DNA of 64,000 nucleotides from Ramlibacter monticola (lineage in GTDB: Bacteria; Pseudomonadota; Gammaproteobacteria; Burkholderiales; Burkholderiaceae_C): contig NZ_JAEQNE010000003.1 of NCBI RefSeq assembly GCF_016722785.1, positions 111,001-175,000 of the forward strand. The letters run 5' to 3'. A program made the position numbers and the translations under genes. Positions 1-9,425 of this stretch are shown here, piece after piece (the first letter of the stretch is position 1; every line of letters starts with the position of its first letter). Under the pieces are notes generated by a model. That model made no database searches. It was not told where the DNA came from and was given only the letters and a program-made list of their open reading frames with translations.

Positions 1-3
1 TCT

Positions 4-149
4 CTTGCCGGACCAGAGCGGGGCTGTCCGTCTCTGCGACTGTCCCCCGGCGCGGATGAGAACCGCGCCCCGGGTGAGCGCGGCGCCCGCGCCTCCTCCT
101 TTATGTCGCCGAGCCGGACAGCCCCGCTCTGGTCCTGCGCCGCGGCAAG
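4..149. repeat. Long inverted repeat flanking a short GC-rich insert
   Basis: Positions 10-30 and 115-135 are perfect 21-bp inverted copies of each other (left arm begins GGACCAGAGC, right arm ends GCTCTGGTCC). After a short interruption the symmetry resumes as CTTGCC at 4-9 against GGCAAG at 144-149. The 84 bases between the arms hold a smaller hairpin (GGCGCGG, loop ATGAGAA, CCGCGCC). It may be a small non-autonomous mobile element or a structured leader of the operon starting at 285. Nothing else was recognised in 150-284 apart from a ribosome binding site near 270. Confidence 0.7.
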
Positions 150-284
150 TTCATGCGCAGTGGCTCCGTTGACGCGTGCCCCTGGCCGTCCTCCCGCAAG
201 AAGCAGGTTCGCGAGGTCAGCTGTCTGATCCGCGCGCTGCGCAGGACCGTGGAGCACAATGGGCCGAAAAAGGAGACCAGGCCC

Positions 285-1139
285 ATGATCGAACTGCGTG
301 CCGGGCGGCTGCGCTGCGAGCTGAAGCCGGAACTCGGGGGCTGCATCGCCGGCCTCTGGCTGGAGGGCGAGCCGGTGCTGCGCTCCACGCCGGCCGCGCA
401 GCTCGCCTCGGCGCGGCAGGCGGGCAGCTATCCGCTGGTGCCCTTCTCCAACCGCATCGGCCACGCCAGCCTGGTCTGGCAGGGCACGCAGCATCCCCTG
501 GTGCGCAACAACGGCGACGAGCCGCACGCCATCCACGGCGTGGGCTGGCAGCGGCCCTGGACGGTGCTGGACGACGATGCCACCTCGGCGATGCTCTCCT
601 ACGAGCACCGACCCGATGCCTCCTGGCCCTTCGCCTTCGACTGCTCGCACACGCTGCGCCTGCGCCCCGGCGCCCTGGAGATGACGCTGGCCCTGACCAA
701 CCAGTCGGAGCAGCCGGCGCCCGCTGGCCTCGGCTGGCATCCGTACTTCGTCAAGAGGTCCGGCAGCCGCATCGCCTTCGAGGCGACCGGGCGCTGGGAG
801 ACCGGCCCCGACAAGCTGCCCACGGTGCGCCAGCCCGCGCAGGGGCTGAAGGCCGACTGCGGCACGCTGGACGTCGATCACTGCTACGACGGCTGGAACG
901 GCCTCGCGCGATTGCACGACGGGCGCGTCAAGGTCACGGTACGCTCCGGGCTCACGCGCCTCGTCGTCTTCACCACGCCCGGCCGGGACCATGTCGCGAT
1001 CGAGCCGGTGAGCCACGTCAACAACGCGGTGCACCTCTACGCACAGGGCGCGGCGGCCGAGGAGCTCGGGCTGCGCATCCTGCAGCCGGGCGAAACGATG
1101 GTGGCCCAGATGGCCATCGAAGCGGAGGACGCGCCGTGA
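285..1139 (+). CDS. Aldose 1-epimerase (mutarotase) family protein
   Basis: This 284-residue protein belongs to the galactose mutarotase family, which interconverts alpha and beta anomers of aldoses in the cytoplasm. The family's key positions are visible: the HAIHG pair (His81, His84), the GWHPYF histidine (His152, usual general acid) and the Glu240 of IEPVSHVNN (usual base). The start at 285 is chosen because an AAGGAGA box lies about 8 bases upstream; upstream in-frame codons read as low-complexity, non-family sequence. The stop overlaps the GTG start of the following lactonase, so the two are co-translated. Pairing with a lactonase suggests oxidative sugar breakdown. The exact sugar cannot be told. 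Confidence 0.88.
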   Translation: MIELRAGRLRCELKPELGGCIAGLWLEGEPVLRSTPAAQLASARQAGSYPLVPFSNRIGHASLVWQGTQHPLVRNNGDEPHAIHGVGWQRPWTVLDDDATSAMLSYEHRPDASWPFAFDCSHTLRLRPGALEMTLALTNQSEQPAPAGLGWHPYFVKRSGSRIAFEATGRWETGPDKLPTVRQPAQGLKADCGTLDVDHCYDGWNGLARLHDGRVKVTVRSGLTRLVVFTTPGRDHVAIEPVSHVNNAVHLYAQGAAAEELGLRILQPGETMVAQMAIEAEDAP

Positions 1140-2059
1140 AGTGGCAGGTCGCCGTGGCGGAGCCCGCTGCGCTGGGCGAGTCGCCGTTCTGGCACCCGGG
1201 CGAGAAGCGCCTGTACTGGGTCGACATCCTCGGCCGGCGGGTGCACCGCCTCGCGCCCGCGACCGGCGCGCGCGAGCACTGGGCGCTCGCGCAGGAACCG
1301 GGCTGCATCGCCCCCGCCGAGCGGGGCGGGCTGGTGCTGGCGCTGCGCGACGGCATCTACCGCGCGCACAGTTGGGGCGGCCCGCTGCAATGCATCCTCC
1401 GGTTCCACCACGACGAGCATTCGCGCTTCAACGACGGCAAGGCCGATCCCCTGGGCCGCTTCTGGGCCGGCACGTACTACGAACCGAAGGACGCGCGCAA
1501 GGCGGAGCTCTATTCCATCGACTGCCGGCCCGACAACGGCAACGGCGGCCGGCCGCTGGTGGAGGTGAAGGCGACGAACGCGACGAATTCGAACGGGCTG
1601 GCGTGGTCGCCCGACCAGCACACCCTCTACTGGACCGACACCGCGAGCCACACGGTGCACGCCTGGGACTGGCAGGCCAGCGGCAACGCGATGCGGCACC
1701 ACCGCGTGTTCCACCGCTTCGATGGCAGGCCAGCCGGCTGGCAGCCGGGGCAAGCCGGCTACGGCGGCCGCCCCGACGGCGCGGCGGTGGATGCCGAAGG
1801 CCACTACTGGGTGGCCATGTTCGAGGGCGGCCGGCTGTTGCGCCTGTCCCCGGCGGGCGAAGTCGTCGGCGAATTCGAGGTTCCGGCGCGCTGTCCCACC
1901 ATGCCCTGCTTCGGCGGCCCGGACCTTCGCACGCTCTACCTCACGACGGCGCGCCACGGGCGGCCGCCGGAAGAACTCGCCGCGCTGCCCGACTCGGGCT
2001 GCGTGTTCGCCGCGCAGGTCGACGTGCCGGGCCTGCCGGTCAACTTCTTCAGCGACTGA
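1136..2059 (+). CDS. SMP-30/gluconolactonase family sugar lactonase
   Basis: A 307-residue six-bladed beta-propeller protein of the SMP-30/gluconolactonase/LRE family, which hydrolyses sugar lactones using one divalent metal. The N-terminal GESPFWHP motif supplies the metal-binding Glu (Glu15), the ATNSNGLAW stretch the Asn, and GRPDGAAVD the Asp and its neighbours. The start is a GTG whose bases overlap the epimerase stop (GTGA), preceded by AGCGGAGGA. The pairing implies an oxidised aldose is delinearised here to the aldonate. Whether it favours gluconate, galactonate or arabinonate lactone cannot be read from sequence. Confidence 0.88.
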   Translation: MKWQVAVAEPAALGESPFWHPGEKRLYWVDILGRRVHRLAPATGAREHWALAQEPGCIAPAERGGLVLALRDGIYRAHSWGGPLQCILRFHHDEHSRFNDGKADPLGRFWAGTYYEPKDARKAELYSIDCRPDNGNGGRPLVEVKATNATNSNGLAWSPDQHTLYWTDTASHTVHAWDWQASGNAMRHHRVFHRFDGRPAGWQPGQAGYGGRPDGAAVDAEGHYWVAMFEGGRLLRLSPAGEVVGEFEVPARCPTMPCFGGPDLRTLYLTTARHGRPPEELAALPDSGCVFAAQVDVPGLPVNFFSD

Positions 2060-2115
2060 CCCCGGACAAACCCGCCGCGCCGGCGTGCCCCGCCGTGCCC
2101 GTAACATTGCGCGCC

Positions 2116-3264
2116 ATGGATCCCGCCCTCGCCGAACTCGCCGACCGCATCCGCGCCGCTGCCGCGCAAGGCACGTCCCTGCGCATCCGAGGGGGCGGCA
2201 CCAAGGACTTCTACGGCGGGCGGCTGGAAGGCGAGCCGCTGGACACGCGCGGCCTGCAGGGGATCGTGAGCTACGAGCCGAGCGAGCTGGTGGTGACGGC
2301 CAGGGCGGGGACGCCGCTGGCGGAACTCGAACAGGCTCTCGCGGAGTGCGGGCAGTGCCTGCCTTTCGAGCCGCCGCACTTCGAGGCCGGCGCCACTCCC
2401 CGCGAGCCCTTGGGGGAGCGGGACACCGGCAGCGGCTCCGCAGCAAGCCGCGGAGCGACCGTCGGCGGCATGGTGGCGGCCGGCCTGGCGGGGCCGGCGC
2501 GCGCCAGCGTCGGCGCGGTGCGCGACTACATCCTGGGCCTCGTGCTGGTCAACGGCCGCGGCGAGGAGCTGGTGTTCGGCGGCCAGGTGATGAAGAACGT
2601 GGCCGGCTACGACGTCTCGCGCCTGATGGCGGGCGCGCTGGGCACGCTGGGCCTGATCGCCGAAGTCAGCCTCAAGGTGCTGCCGGTGCCGCCGGCCGAG
2701 GCCACGCTGCGATTCCGCCTCCCGCAGGACGAGGCGCTGCGCCGCCTCAACGCCTGGGGCGGCCAGCCGCTGCCGCTCAATGCGAGCTGCTGGGAGCCTG
2801 CCGACGGCGGCACGCTCTACCTGCGCCTGCGCGGCGCCGTCGCGGCGGTCGAAGCGGCCTGCCGCGGGCTGGGCGGCGAACGCCTGGACACGGCCGGCGC
2901 GGCCACCGAATGGAATGCCTGCCGCGACCAGAGCATGCCCTGGTTCGCCGGCCTCGAGGGCCGCGACCTGTGGCGGCTGTCGGTGCCGCAGACGGCGCCC
3001 GTGCTGGACCTTCCCGAAGCGCCCCTGGTCGAATGGCACGGGGCGCAGCGCTGGGTGCGTTGCGAGGCGGCCGATGGCGCGCGCGTGCGGCAGCAGGCAC
3101 GGTCCACCGGCGGCCATGCCACCCTGTTCCGCACCGGCCGTTCCGACGCGCAGGAGCGCCTCACCCCCCTGGCGCCGCCGCTGGCCGCCATCCACGAGCA
3201 GCTGAAACTGCAGTTCGACCCGGCCCGCGTCTTCAACCGCGGGCGGCTCTACCCCCATCTCTGA
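2116..3264 (+). CDS. glcE: Glycolate oxidase FAD-binding subunit GlcE
   Basis: GlcE is one of three subunits of glycolate dehydrogenase, which oxidises glycolate to glyoxylate and passes electrons to the respiratory chain. This 382-residue protein has the FAD-binding type-4 (PCMH) fold: [13 protein letters not shown] near residue 18, the [14 protein letters not shown] region near 50-65, and [15 protein letters not shown] followed by VRDYILGL near 115-140. It is shorter than GlcD, as usual for GlcE. The ATG at 2116 is the only sensible start. The stop overlaps the ATG of glcF. A GlcD-type catalytic subunit is not next to it and must lie elsewhere. Confidence 0.9.
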   Translation: MDPALAELADRIRAAAAQGTSLRIRGGGTKDFYGGRLEGEPLDTRGLQGIVSYEPSELVVTARAGTPLAELEQALAECGQCLPFEPPHFEAGATPREPLGERDTGSGSAASRGATVGGMVAAGLAGPARASVGAVRDYILGLVLVNGRGEELVFGGQVMKNVAGYDVSRLMAGALGTLGLIAEVSLKVLPVPPAEATLRFRLPQDEALRRLNAWGGQPLPLNASCWEPADGGTLYLRLRGAVAAVEAACRGLGGERLDTAGAATEWNACRDQSMPWFAGLEGRDLWRLSVPQTAPVLDLPEAPLVEWHGAQRWVRCEAADGARVRQQARSTGGHATLFRTGRSDAQERLTPLAPPLAAIHEQLKLQFDPARVFNRGRLYPHL

Positions 3265-4487
3265 TGCAGACCCATCTCTCCCCGGAGTTCCAGGGCACGC
3301 CCGAGGGCGCCGAGGCCGAAGCCATCCTGCGCAAGTGCGTGCACTGCGGCTTCTGCACCGCCACCTGCCCCACCTACCAGATCCTCGGCGACGAGCTCGA
3401 TGGCCCGCGCGGGCGCATCTACCTGATGAAGGAGGTGCTCGAAGGCGTGCAGCCGACCGAGAAGACGCAGCTGCACCTGGACCGCTGCCTGACCTGCCGC
3501 AACTGCGAGAGCACCTGTCCCAGCGGCGTCGACTACGGCCGCCTGGTGGACATCGGCCGCGGCATCGTGGAGCGCAAGGTGCCGCGCAGCGGGGCTTCGC
3601 GCGCGCTGCGCCGGGCGCTGGGCGACGGCCTGAGTTCGCCGGCCTTCGGTCCCGCCATGAAGCTGGGGCAGCTGGTGCGCGGCATGCTGCCGGGGCCGCT
3701 GCGCGAGAAGGTGCCGGCGCGGCAGCACGCCGGCGGCTGGCCGACGCGCACCCATGCGCGCAAGGTGCTGATGCTGGCCGGCTGCGTGCAGCCGTCGATG
3801 ATGCCCAACATCAACACGGCGACGGCGCGCGTGCTCGATGCGGCCGGCATCCAGACCCTGGTGGCCGCCCAGGCGGGCTGCTGCGGCGCGGTCAAGTTCC
3901 ACCTGAACGACCAGGACGGCGGCCGCGCCCAGATGCGCCGCAACATCGACGCCTGGTGGCCCTACGTGCTGAGGGGCGAGGTGGAGGCGATCGTGATGAA
4001 CGCCTCCGGCTGCGGCGTGACCGTGCGCGAGTACGGGCACCACCTGCAGCACGACCCCGCCTACGCGGAGAAGGCGCAGCGCATCTCCGAACTCACGCGC
4101 GACCTGAGCGAGCTGCTGCCGGAGCTGGTCCCGCTGCTGAAGGACAAGGTGCGACCGCGGCCGGGCGTGTATGCCTACCACCCGCCCTGCACCCTGCAGC
4201 ATGGGCAGAAGCTCAAGGGCGGAGTCGAGAAGGGGATGGCCGCGCTCGGCTTCGAGCTGCGCGTGGCGCTGAACGAATCGCACCTGTGCTGCGGCTCCGC
4301 CGGCACCTATTCCGTGCTGCACCCGCAGATCGCGCAGACGCTGCGCGATCGCAAGCTGGGGCACCTGGCGGCGCTGAAGCCGCAGGCGATCCTGTCGGCC
4401 AACGTCGGCTGCATCGCGCACCTGCAAAGCGGCACCGACACGCCGGTGCGGCACTGGGTGGAGTTGCTGGACGCCGCGCTCGCCTGA
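3264..4487 (+). CDS. glcF: Glycolate oxidase iron-sulfur subunit GlcF
   Basis: This 407-residue protein is the membrane-associated electron-transfer subunit of glycolate dehydrogenase. Two ferredoxin-type 4Fe-4S motifs are near the N-terminus: [12 protein letters not shown] (Cys25, 28, 31, 35) and [12 protein letters not shown] (Cys75, 78, 81, 85). Two cysteine-rich CCG domains follow, seen as [10 protein letters not shown] and [10 protein letters not shown], typical of heterodisulfide-reductase-like electron carriers. The start overlaps the glcE stop (ATGA), so expression is coupled. The gene converges on the glutathione peroxidase gene with only 9 bases between stops. Confidence 0.93.
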   Translation: MQTHLSPEFQGTPEGAEAEAILRKCVHCGFCTATCPTYQILGDELDGPRGRIYLMKEVLEGVQPTEKTQLHLDRCLTCRNCESTCPSGVDYGRLVDIGRGIVERKVPRSGASRALRRALGDGLSSPAFGPAMKLGQLVRGMLPGPLREKVPARQHAGGWPTRTHARKVLMLAGCVQPSMMPNINTATARVLDAAGIQTLVAAQAGCCGAVKFHLNDQDGGRAQMRRNIDAWWPYVLRGEVEAIVMNASGCGVTVREYGHHLQHDPAYAEKAQRISELTRDLSELLPELVPLLKDKVRPRPGVYAYHPPCTLQHGQKLKGGVEKGMAALGFELRVALNESHLCCGSAGTYSVLHPQIAQTLRDRKLGHLAALKPQAILSANVGCIAHLQSGTDTPVRHWVELLDAALA

Positions 4488-4496
4488 GCGGAAGCG

Positions 4497-4982
4497 TCAG
4501 GACGCCAGCGCCGCCTCGATGTCCTTCGCCAGCTTGGCCGGCGCGTCCATCGGCGCGTAGCGGCGCAGCACCCGGCCGTCCTTGCCCACCAGGAACTTGG
4601 TGAAGTTCCACTTGATGCCCTTCGAGCCGAGCAGGCCCGGCGCTTCGGCGGTGAGCCACCGGTACAGCGGATGCGCGTGCTCCCCGTTGACCTCGACCTT
4701 CTGCATCATCGGGAAGCTCACGCCGTAGTTCGCCTGGCAGAACTGCACGATCTCCTCGTTGCTGCCCGGGTCCTGCGAGCCGAACTGGTTGCAGGGGAAG
4801 CCGAGCACCACCAGGCCGCGCGGTCCGTAGGCCTTGTGCAGTTCCTCCAGCCCCGCGAACTGCGGCGTGAAGCCGCAGGCGCTGGCGGTGTTGACGATCA
4901 GCAGGGGCTTGCCGCGGAACTGCGCCAGCGGCACCGCGGACCCGCCGATCTGCTGCGCTTCGAAGTCGTAGACGCTGGCCAT
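4497..4982 (-). CDS. Glutathione peroxidase family (Cys-type)
   Basis: A 161-residue thiol peroxidase that reduces hydrogen peroxide or organic hydroperoxides. The catalytic tetrad is visible as Cys36 (NTASACGFTP), Gln70 (NQFGSQ), and Trp125-Asn126 (KWNFTKFLV). The peroxidatic residue is cysteine, not selenocysteine. A second FPCNQ cysteine (Cys64) lies where several bacterial members keep it; members with cysteine usually depend on thioredoxin rather than glutathione, which is an inference here. It ends next to glcF in the opposite direction and follows the EamA permease by 5 bases, so the three minus-strand genes lplT, permease and this one may be co-transcribed. Confidence 0.92.
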   Translation of the reverse strand: MASVYDFEAQQIGGSAVPLAQFRGKPLLIVNTASACGFTPQFAGLEELHKAYGPRGLVVLGFPCNQFGSQDPGSNEEIVQFCQANYGVSFPMMQKVEVNGEHAHPLYRWLTAEAPGLLGSKGIKWNFTKFLVGKDGRVLRRYAPMDAPAKLAKDIEAALAS

Positions 4983-4987
4983 GCGGC

Positions 4988-5875
4988 CTATTGTGCGCCG
5001 GCTGCCGTCTTGCGGGGCCACGCCGACCACGCCGCGGCGCCAAGGATCAGCGCGCCGCCGGCCAGCGTGCGCGGCGCCAGTTCGGCCGCTCCGAGCGCGA
5101 CCGAGGACAGGCTGGCGAAGACGACTTCCGACAACATGACCAGCGCGGTGGTGTGCGCCGGCAGGCGCGAAGCGCCGTACTGCAGGCACAGGTTGGCGGC
5201 CAGGAAGCCGCCCGCCAGCAGCAGCGCGAGGCCCCAGCCGGCGCCGCGCAGCGCCGGCAGGGCGGCGATGCTGCCCTGCAGCACGCCGCCCGTCGCCACC
5301 GCGCCGGCCAGCAGCGAGCCGCCGCCGAACATCGCCAGCACGCGCGACGCCGAGGTGACCTGCGACAGGCGCCGCAGCAGCACGTTGGTCAGCGCGAAGC
5401 TGAAGCCGCCCGCCAGCGCCAGCCACTCCGCCAGGGTGCGCGGCCAGGGCAGGCCGACGCCGCCGGTGTCCAGCACCGTGGCCACGCCCGCGAGCGCCAG
5501 CAGCAGCCGTCCCAGGCCGGCCGGCGAGGGCCGCTCGCCCAGCATCGGCCAGGCGAGCAGCACGGCCCAGGCCGGCATCAGGTAGAAGAGCAGCACGACG
5601 CGGACGACGTCGCCGATGGTCACCGCCCAGTTGAAGCCGACGTTGGTCATGCCGGCGGCGGCGGCCAGCAGCCACAGCCCCGGCGTGCGCAGCAGCTCGG
5701 GCAGGGCCGCCGGCCGCAGCACGACGAAGCCGGCGAAGGCCACCAGGTAGATCACGGAGGTGGACCACAGGGCGTGGACGCCGTGGTCCTGCAGGGCGCG
5801 GAACGGCCACCAGGAGAGGCCCCAGACGAACGCGTTGACGACGAGGGCCGCGACGGGCGCGGCGCGGTCAGCCAT
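4988..5875 (-). CDS. EamA/DMT-superfamily permease
   Basis: A 295-residue inner-membrane protein with about ten hydrophobic helices arranged as two EamA repeats (first from [20 protein letters not shown], second starting around [19 protein letters not shown]). Drug/metabolite transporters of this kind export or exchange small metabolites; the substrate is not predictable. The start overlaps the last 8 bases of lplT, showing translational coupling, and glutathione peroxidase follows 5 bases downstream. It is one of three EamA proteins in the window and is not obviously a close copy of the others. Confidence 0.88.
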   Translation of the reverse strand: MADRAAPVAALVVNAFVWGLSWWPFRALQDHGVHALWSTSVIYLVAFAGFVVLRPAALPELLRTPGLWLLAAAAGMTNVGFNWAVTIGDVVRVVLLFYLMPAWAVLLAWPMLGERPSPAGLGRLLLALAGVATVLDTGGVGLPWPRTLAEWLALAGGFSFALTNVLLRRLSQVTSASRVLAMFGGGSLLAGAVATGGVLQGSIAALPALRGAGWGLALLLAGGFLAANLCLQYGASRLPAHTTALVMLSEVVFASLSSVALGAAELAPRTLAGGALILGAAAWSAWPRKTAAGAQ

Positions 5876-7151
5876 GGACGTTGTCGTGCCGGGCGAGCGC
5901 CAGCAGGTGCTCGACCTCCTCCTTGTGCCGCACGCAGTTGCGCGAGTGCCAGCGCTGGATCAGCCACATCACGCCGGCCACCACCAGGCCGAAGGCGGTG
6001 ATCGCGCCGAAGGCCGTCAGGCCCAGGCCGGCGGAGAGGCTGTAGAAGGCGCCCAGGCCCAGGATGCAGGCCTGCTCGTTGAAGTTCTGCACCGCGATCG
6101 AGCGGCCGGCGCCCATCAGGTTGTGGCCGCGGTGCTGCAGCAGCGCGTTCATGGGCACCACCAGGTAGCCGCCCAGGGCGCCCATCAGGATCAGGAAGGG
6201 CGCGGCCACCCACACGTTGCCGATGAAATTCATGCAGATCACCAGCACGCCCATGGCGATGCCCAGGGGCATCACCGTGGTAGCGCGTTCCAGCCGCATG
6301 CGCATCGACGCGAGGATGGCGCCGGCGGCGGTGCCCAGCGCCACCACGCCACTGAGCGAGGAGGCCTGGGTGGTGGAGTAGCCCAGGGCCGCGGCGCTCC
6401 AGGCCAGGATGATGTAGCGCAGGTTGCCGCTGACGCCCCAGAACAGGGTGGTGGTGGCCAGCGAGATCTGCCCCAGCTTGTCGTGCCAGAGCCGGCCGTT
6501 GCAGCTCCAGAAATCGGGCACCAGTTCCAGCAGGTTGCGCGGGATCGGCCGCATCTCCACGCCGGTCAGCGGGATGCGCGTGTTGAACCAGGCGGCGATG
6601 CAGTAGACGAAGATCAGGACGAAGATGGCCGCTTCGGGCGGCGTGTCGATCCCGGTGTCGATCATCGGGAAGTCCAGCGCCAGCATGCGGTGCGACACCG
6701 CCACGCCCACCAGCTGGCCGCCCAGCAGGATGCCCAGGATGATGGAGGCGATCGTCAGGCCTTCGATCCAGCCGTTGGCCTTGACCAGCTGGGAGGGCGG
6801 CAGCAGTTCGGTGAGGATGCCGTACTTGGCCGGCGAGTAGGCGGCTGCGCCCAGGCCCACGATGGCGTAGGAGGCCAGCGGGTGCATGCCCAGCAGCATC
6901 ATCAGGCAGCCGACCACCTTGATCGCATTGCTGAGGAACATCACCCGGCCCTTGGGTTTCGCGTCGGCGAACGCTCCCACGAAAGGCGCCAGCACCACGT
7001 AGAACAGCGCGAACATCGGCACCAGCGCCGCGGCCTGCCAGGCGGGGGCGCGCGAGGACTTCAGCAGTTCCACGGCGGCGATGAACAGCGCGTTGTCCGC
7101 GAGCGACGAGAAGAACTGCGCCGCCATGATGGTGTAGAAACCGCGCTTCAT
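5868..7151 (-). CDS. lplT: Lysophospholipid transporter LplT
   Basis: LplT is an MFS flippase that moves lysophospholipids across the inner membrane for re-acylation. This 427-residue protein begins [20 protein letters not shown], characteristic of LplT, and has about 12 membrane segments. The start is placed at 7151 because the extra upstream codons are not hydrophobic and do not resemble the family. Here, unlike in enterobacteria, no Aas acyltransferase is fused or adjacent. It is divergent from alr across a 123-bp spacer, an arrangement common in Comamonadaceae, and overlaps the downstream EamA gene. Confidence 0.93.
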   Translation of the reverse strand: MKRGFYTIMAAQFFSSLADNALFIAAVELLKSSRAPAWQAAALVPMFALFYVVLAPFVGAFADAKPKGRVMFLSNAIKVVGCLMMLLGMHPLASYAIVGLGAAAYSPAKYGILTELLPPSQLVKANGWIEGLTIASIILGILLGGQLVGVAVSHRMLALDFPMIDTGIDTPPEAAIFVLIFVYCIAAWFNTRIPLTGVEMRPIPRNLLELVPDFWSCNGRLWHDKLGQISLATTTLFWGVSGNLRYIILAWSAAALGYSTTQASSLSGVVALGTAAGAILASMRMRLERATTVMPLGIAMGVLVICMNFIGNVWVAAPFLILMGALGGYLVVPMNALLQHRGHNLMGAGRSIAVQNFNEQACILGLGAFYSLSAGLGLTAFGAITAFGLVVAGVMWLIQRWHSRNCVRHKEEVEHLLALARHDNVHG

Positions 7152-7274
7152 CGATGCTGGTTGTGGATGGCTCCGCCCCACAGGGGCCATCGGGATTCTT
7201 CTGCTGTCTCCAAGCGACACGGGGTTATATCACGCTGGGTAATGACAGAATCCGGAAGGAGGGAGAAAGCATTC

Positions 7275-8372
7275 ATGCCCCGTCCGATCCAGGCGACCAT
7301 CCATACCGAGGCCCTGCGCCACAACCTGGCGCGCATGCGCGACGCCGCACCCGACGCGCGGGTGTGGGCCGTGGTCAAGGCCAATGCCTATGGCCACGGC
7401 ATCGAGTGCGTGTACGACGCGCTGCGCGGCGCCGACGGGTTCGCGCTGCTGGACCTGCAGGAGGCCGAGCGCGTGCGCGCCCTGGGCTGGCGCGGGCCGA
7501 TCCTGCTGCTGGAAGGCGTGTTCGAGCCGCGCGACCTGGAACTGTGCTCGCGCCTGAGCCTGTGGCACACGGTGCACTGCGACGAGCAGATCGACTGGCT
7601 GGCGGCGCACAAGACGCAGGTGCCGCACCGCGTGTTCCTAAAGCTCAATTCCGGCATGAACCGGCTGGGGTTCACGCCGCAGCGCTTCCGCGCCGCCTGG
7701 GCCCGGCTGGACGCGCTGCCGCAGGTGGAGGAGATCTCCTTCATGACCCACTTCAGCGACGCCGACGGCACGCGCGGCGTCGCCCACCAGGTGCGCGCCT
7801 TCGACGAAGCGACGCGCGACCTCCCCGGCGAGCGCACGCTGTCCAACAGCGCCGCCGCCCTGCGGCACGCGGGCGACGCCCACGTGCGCGGCGACTGGAT
7901 CCGCCCCGGCATCGCGGTGTACGGCAGCGCCCCGGACTTCCCGCAGAACGACATCGCGCACTGGGGGCTGCAGCCCACCATGACCCTGGCCACGCGCATC
8001 CTGGCCGTGCAGCAGCTGCAGGCGGGCGACTCGGTCGGCTACGGCTCCAGCTTCACGGCCGAAGGGCCGATCCGTATCGGCGTGATCGCCTGCGGCTATG
8101 CCGACGGCTACCCGCGCCACTGCGGCACCGGCACGCCGGTGCTGGTGGACGGCGTGCGCACGCGCCTGCTGGGGCGCGTCAGCATGGACATGATCGCGGT
8201 GGACCTCACGCCGGTGCCGCAGGCAGGCTCCGGCGCGCCGGTCACGCTGTGGGGCCGCGCCGCCGACGGCGCGATCCTGCCGATCGACGAAGTCGCCGCC
8301 GCCGCGGGCACGCTCGGCTACGAGCTGATGTGCGCGCTGGCGCCGCGGGTGCCGGTGGTCGTGGCGGAGTGA
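7275..8372 (+). CDS. alr: Alanine racemase
   Basis: A 365-residue PLP-dependent racemase supplying D-alanine for peptidoglycan. The PLP lysine is Lys35 in [10 protein letters not shown] and the catalytic Tyr is in [12 protein letters not shown] near residue 256. The start at 7275 has an AAGGAGGGA box at 7256-7264. A TATAT stretch at 7226-7230 in the divergent spacer could be part of its -10 element, though no clear -35 was found. In related genomes alr is usually followed by radA; here about 10 kb of hpa and accessory genes lie between them. Confidence 0.95.
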   Translation: MPRPIQATIHTEALRHNLARMRDAAPDARVWAVVKANAYGHGIECVYDALRGADGFALLDLQEAERVRALGWRGPILLLEGVFEPRDLELCSRLSLWHTVHCDEQIDWLAAHKTQVPHRVFLKLNSGMNRLGFTPQRFRAAWARLDALPQVEEISFMTHFSDADGTRGVAHQVRAFDEATRDLPGERTLSNSAAALRHAGDAHVRGDWIRPGIAVYGSAPDFPQNDIAHWGLQPTMTLATRILAVQQLQAGDSVGYGSSFTAEGPIRIGVIACGYADGYPRHCGTGTPVLVDGVRTRLLGRVSMDMIAVDLTPVPQAGSGAPVTLWGRAADGAILPIDEVAAAAGTLGYELMCALAPRVPVVVAE

Positions 8373-8397
8373 GGGTTGCGGCCAGGGGCTGTCCGTT

Positions 8398-8425
8398 GGT
8401 GTGATGCGTCGTGAACGCGCACACC
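8398..8425. terminator. Hairpin between converging alr and EamA genes
   Basis: GGTGTG-ATGCGT and ACGC-GCACACC pair around a CGTGA loop with a one-base bulge, immediately before the stop codon of the EamA gene on the other strand. There is no T-run, so this is at best a weak or bidirectional terminator. Confidence 0.35.
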
Positions 8426-8426
8426 C

Positions 8427-9341
8427 TCACCGCTTGCGCAGCCCCAGGGCCATCACCGCCCCGACCACCAGCAGCGCGCCTGCCACCTGCACCGGCGCGA
8501 TCGCCTGGCCCAGGACCAGCCACGCCAGCACCAGCGCGAACACCGGCTCCACGTTCATGATCGCGGAGTTGCCGACCACGCCGAGGCGCGGCAGCACGGT
8601 GAACATGATCGTGAAGGCGGTGCCGTACAGGAAGGTCAGGGTCGCAAGCCCGGCCCAGCCGGCCGGCGCCGAGGGCAGGTGGAAGCCTCCTTGCGAGGCC
8701 ACCATGGTGAGCGCCACCAGGCTGGCCATCGTCATGGTGGTGGCGGTGCGCACCCGGCCGTCGACGTCGCCGGCCTCGTGCTGAGTGAGCACCAGGGCCA
8801 GCCCGAAGGTCGCCGCCGCCGCCAGCGCGAAGCCCACGCCGGCGCCGATGCGCGTCCACTGGCCGGAGGTGCTCAGGCCCGAGGCGGCGCCGAAGACGTC
8901 CAGCGCCAGGGCGAGGCCGACCAGGATCACCGGCATGGCGGCCAACATGGTCTTCTCGGGCCGGCGGCGGTAGACGACCGCGTCCCAGAAGGCCGTCCAG
9001 ATCGGGTAGGTGTTGAAGGCGAGCAGGGCCAGCGCCACCGGCAGCCGCGCCACCGAGGAATAGAGGCACAGGCTCTGCACGCCGACCAGCAGGCCGATCG
9101 CTGGCAGCATGCGCTTGTGGCGCGGGCTGAAGCGGGGCCGCAGGCCCTGCGAGGCCAGGATCGCGACGATCACGAGCGCCGTCACGGTGCTGCGGAACAC
9201 CACCGCGGTGGCGACGTCGACCCCGTTGTTGAAGGCGATGCGGGCGGCGACGTGGTTCGCGCCCATCATCAGCGCGATCAGCAGCAGGGTGGCGAAGGCC
9301 GCGCCGCTGATCGCGCGGGCGGGTGCGGGGATGGCCGCCAT
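8427..9341 (-). CDS. EamA/DMT-superfamily permease
   Basis: A 304-residue inner-membrane protein with two EamA repeats and roughly ten helices (for example LLLIALMMGANHVAARIAF near the N-terminus and the second repeat from GVGFALAAAATFGLALVL). Substrate unknown. The start at 9341 (MAAIPAP) is preferred to an in-frame ATG at 9401 because the intervening 20 codons lie in a dispersed intergenic repeat also found upstream of the panE-like gene. It lies at the distal end of the hpa gene string, where uptake or efflux of a pathway compound would fit, but that is inference. Confidence 0.85.
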   Translation of the reverse strand: MAAIPAPARAISGAAFATLLLIALMMGANHVAARIAFNNGVDVATAVVFRSTVTALVIVAILASQGLRPRFSPRHKRMLPAIGLLVGVQSLCLYSSVARLPVALALLAFNTYPIWTAFWDAVVYRRRPEKTMLAAMPVILVGLALALDVFGAASGLSTSGQWTRIGAGVGFALAAAATFGLALVLTQHEAGDVDGRVRTATTMTMASLVALTMVASQGGFHLPSAPAGWAGLATLTFLYGTAFTIMFTVLPRLGVVGNSAIMNVEPVFALVLAWLVLGQAIAPVQVAGALLVVGAVMALGLRKR

Positions 9342-9354
9342 CAGGTCCGCCGCC

Positions 9355-9424
9355 GGGCCGCCCCAAGGCGGACCCGCCCGCTCGGGGGGCAGCGACGACA
9401 CGAAGTGCGGAGCGTGGGGGCCAT
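9355..9424. repeat. Dispersed intergenic repeat, copy A
   Basis: A 70-base stretch (GGGCCGCC ... CTCGGGGGGCAGC ... AGCGTGGGGGCCAT) resembles the stretch at 10417-10489 in the same orientation. Both fill a spacer between minus-strand genes of the same string and end with AGCGTGGGGGC. This looks like the repetitive intergenic sequence common in Comamonadaceae genomes; its role is unknown. It overlaps the falsely extended N-terminus of the EamA gene. Confidence 0.6.
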
Positions 9425-9425
9425 G

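Noticed and set aside
1037..2446. Long minus-strand open frame across the lactonase gene
   Set aside because: Arg/Pro-rich without motifs; the plus strand carries a well-supported lactonase.
4477..4490. Small hairpin CGCTC-GCCT-GAGCG over the glcF stop
   Set aside because: Five base pairs within coding sequence and no T-run; too weak to call a terminator.
5760..7274. Upstream in-frame extension of alr over the lplT region
   Set aside because: The extension is antisense to lplT and of His/Gln/Gly-rich shadow type; the ribosome binding site and family alignment place the alr start at 7275.
9342..9401. Twenty extra N-terminal residues for the EamA protein
   Set aside because: They derive from the dispersed repeat copy A, not from a membrane-protein N-terminus.
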